Made by a program: the position numbers and the translations under genes
The notes under the pieces: generated by a model
The model's database searches: none
What the model was told of the DNA's origin: nothing
What the model saw: the letters and a program-made list of their open reading frames with translations, nothing else
Assembly: GCA_934757155.1 (NCBI GenBank)
Contig: CAKVLI010000020.1
Span: forward strand, 1-15,418
Length of the DNA stretch: 15,418 nt
Reading direction: 5' to 3'
From: an uncultured Candidatus Melainabacteria bacterium
GTDB taxonomy: Bacteria > Cyanobacteriota > Vampirovibrionia > Gastranaerophilales > Gastranaerophilaceae
In this document: one piece after another, positions 14,427 through 15,418 of the stretch
How positions within the stretch are numbered: position 1 is the stretch's first letter
Layout: each line of letters opens with the position of its first letter

Positions 14427-15288
14427 AATACATTTCTTGAATAATTCCGATGATTTTATTCAAGAAGTTTTTGTACTTAATTCTGTCTGCGTAACCTGAT
14501 AACACAATGTCAGCGTGTGCTTTGCAAGGTCTGATATGGACTTCAGCTTTTTTGTTAGCGTTTTCATAAATAAATTCCGCAGAATCGCCCAAATCTCTTT
14601 CGGCTGCTCTTACGAAGAATCGTTCGCGTTTGATGTTTTCTGGGATATCAACGTAAATCTTGAAATTGAACGCATCCTTAACTTTTTCCGTTAGTGTAAA
14701 TAAACCTTCCGAAATAATAACTTTGGAAGGTTTAGCTAAAGTATAATTATCATGCCTGATAGCAGTACCGCTCATGTCATATTTAGGAAGATATGTAGAT
14801 TTTCCTGACAATAATTCCTTGATATGCTTGCTCATCAATTCTAATTCAAGAGCTTCCGGTACGTCTAAATCGTAATTTTTTGCGAATTCAGAAAAACTGC
14901 CTGCAGCCTTGACCATTTCAGAACGGTCATAGTAATAATCATCAGTGTTAACTCTTGTGATAGCATCATCAATTCCGAATTCTGTTGCAAAAGACTCAAT
15001 TGTATCAATCAAATCTTTCGTGATTGTAGATTTACCGCTTGCAGTTTCTCCCGCGATTCCGATTGAAGCAGGCATTTTGATTTTGCCTGAAAGATAGCCC
15101 GCAACTTTCTTTATAACAAAAGGATTGTAATCCAAAAGGACTGAATCAGGGGTATGAAGTTCTTTTTCGAATACATTTTGTAAATACTTTTCCAGCTCAT
15201 CACAAATATTAGTTGGTTTTGATATATATTGCGGTGATTCAGTTATTCCGTTTGAAGTTTTTATAGTATTCTGCAACATAGTTAGCAA
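14416..15288 (-). CDS. uridine kinase-like P-loop kinase with N-terminal extension
   Basis: Member of the uridine kinase / phosphoribulokinase family, likely phosphorylating a nucleoside with ATP or GTP. 290 residues, against about 210 for E. coli Udk, because an extra 70 or so residues precede the kinase domain. Seen: P-loop GETASGKST (80-88), NTDDYYYD at about 114-121 (nucleoside-binding aspartate region), PKYDMSGTAIR, and ISEGLFTLTE, the Udk-like Walker B segment. Start: TTG at 15288 has AAAGGA ending 9 bases upstream; the ATG at 15279 has only a weak AGAAG. I favour TTG, not strongly. Promoter TATAAT is at 15309-15314. The end overlaps trmD tail to tail by 11 bases. Family membership is clear; true substrate and the job of the extension (helical, residues about 28-68) are not. 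Confidence 0.88.
   Translation of the reverse strand: MLTMLQNTIKTSNGITESPQYISKPTNICDELEKYLQNVFEKELHTPDSVLLDYNPFVIKKVAGYLSGKIKMPASIGIAGETASGKSTITKDLIDTIESFATEFGIDDAITRVNTDDYYYDRSEMVKAAGSFSEFAKNYDLDVPEALELELMSKHIKELLSGKSTYLPKYDMSGTAIRHDNYTLAKPSKVIISEGLFTLTEKVKDAFNFKIYVDIPENIKRERFFVRAAERDLGDSAEFIYENANKKAEVHIRPCKAHADIVLSGYADRIKYKNFLNKIIGIIQEMYFID
14434..14472 (+). terminator. probable trmD terminator inside the kinase coding sequence
   Basis: TTCTTGAATAA (14434-14444), 11-base loop, TTATTCAAGAA (14456-14466), then G and five T (14468-14472). A perfect eleven-pair stem beginning 8 bases after the trmD stop. It lies wholly in the last codons of the convergent kinase gene. The stem is AT-rich, so efficiency is uncertain. 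Confidence 0.6.
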
Positions 15289-15308
15289 TTCTTCTATTCC
15301 TTTGTTCT

Positions 15309-15314
15309 ATTATA
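15309..15314 (-). promoter_or_regulatory. -10 element of the kinase gene
   Basis: Perfect TATAAT on the minus strand, with a predicted start about 14 bases before the TTG at 15288. The -35 region is a T-run (complement of nine A, 15328-15336) without a good hexamer. Confidence 0.5.
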
Positions 15315-15381
15315 CACAATTCAAAACAAAAAAAAAGTTTTTATTGTTATATGATAAAACAATTTTTACATATTTTAACAT

Positions 15382-15390
15382 GGGGGGGGG
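15382..15390. repeat. homopolymer tract G9
   Basis: Nine G immediately after CAT and three bases before a possible rightward ATG at 15394. It lies between a TTTACA (5 of 6 to a -35) and TAAATG, with 20 bases between them, so a change in G count would alter promoter or ribosome-site spacing. Its length may also be uncertain in the assembly. Confidence 0.85.
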
Positions 15391-15393
15391 TAA

Positions 15394-15418
15394 ATGAATA
15401 TATTTAGTCAGTCAGGAC
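15394..15418 (+). CDS. possible start of a rightward gene, cut by the window edge
   Basis: ATG followed by seven codons (NIFSQSG) open to the window end. The G-run ending three bases upstream is the only ribosome-site candidate. Too short to name or confirm; listed because the upstream region is divergent from the kinase gene and would suit a gene start. Confidence 0.25.

Noticed and set aside
15380..15396. Tiny frame ATG GGG GGG GGT AAA TGA across the G-run
   Set aside because: Five codons, created by the homopolymer; no ribosome site.

Overview
This is an AT-rich bacterial chromosome window using the standard code (TGA, TAA and TAG are all used as stops). It has nine complete protein genes, one possible gene fragment at the right edge, no rRNA or tRNA that I can see, and no insertion sequence. 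Two proteins of unknown function have the flavour of gut Cyanobacteria relatives (Melainabacteria / Gastranaerophilales): a protein opening MGMAASQARYLGL, and a protein with a PNFEG motif about 25 residues from its N-terminus. That assignment is inference from memory of such proteins, about 50% sure; no marker gene here settles it.

Layout. Positions 1-141 hold a strong leftward promoter and a leader hairpin for a gene beyond the left edge. From 142 to 3657 everything reads leftward: an ArnT-like membrane glycosyltransferase (142-1809), a small DUF559 (Vsr-like) nuclease (2027-2368) set between two direct copies of a ~170 bp nested-palindrome repeat, and an unknown protein with coiled-coil ends and a central globular part (2677-3657) behind a sequence closely resembling a sigma-28 flagellar promoter. 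A third copy of the repeat family, with the same ends but a different interior, lies at 3833-4004, followed by a run of 12 C.

From 4096 the core replication gene dnaE reads right and meets a leftward SWIM/SNF2 helicase gene tail to tail, the two stop codons sharing one TTAA. The helicase gene and the next rightward gene (11114-12115, an apparently dead AAA+ domain) are fired from interlocked divergent promoters. After a clear intrinsic terminator comes a rightward operon: a zinc-ribbon / RG-rich / duplicated-domain / AT-hook-like protein (12306-13241), rimM and trmD, with all start and stop codons overlapping. In many bacteria a KH-domain RNA-binding protein sits just before rimM-trmD, so the unusual first gene may fill a similar RNA or ribosome role. 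trmD then meets a leftward uridine-kinase-like gene whose 3' coding end contains the likely trmD terminator. The right edge has a run of 9 G directly ahead of a possible gene start.

The most interesting items are the DUF559 nuclease paired with nested modular repeats, the sigma-28-like promoter with its secreted- or flagellar-looking coiled-coil product, and the multi-domain RG-rich protein heading the rimM-trmD operon.
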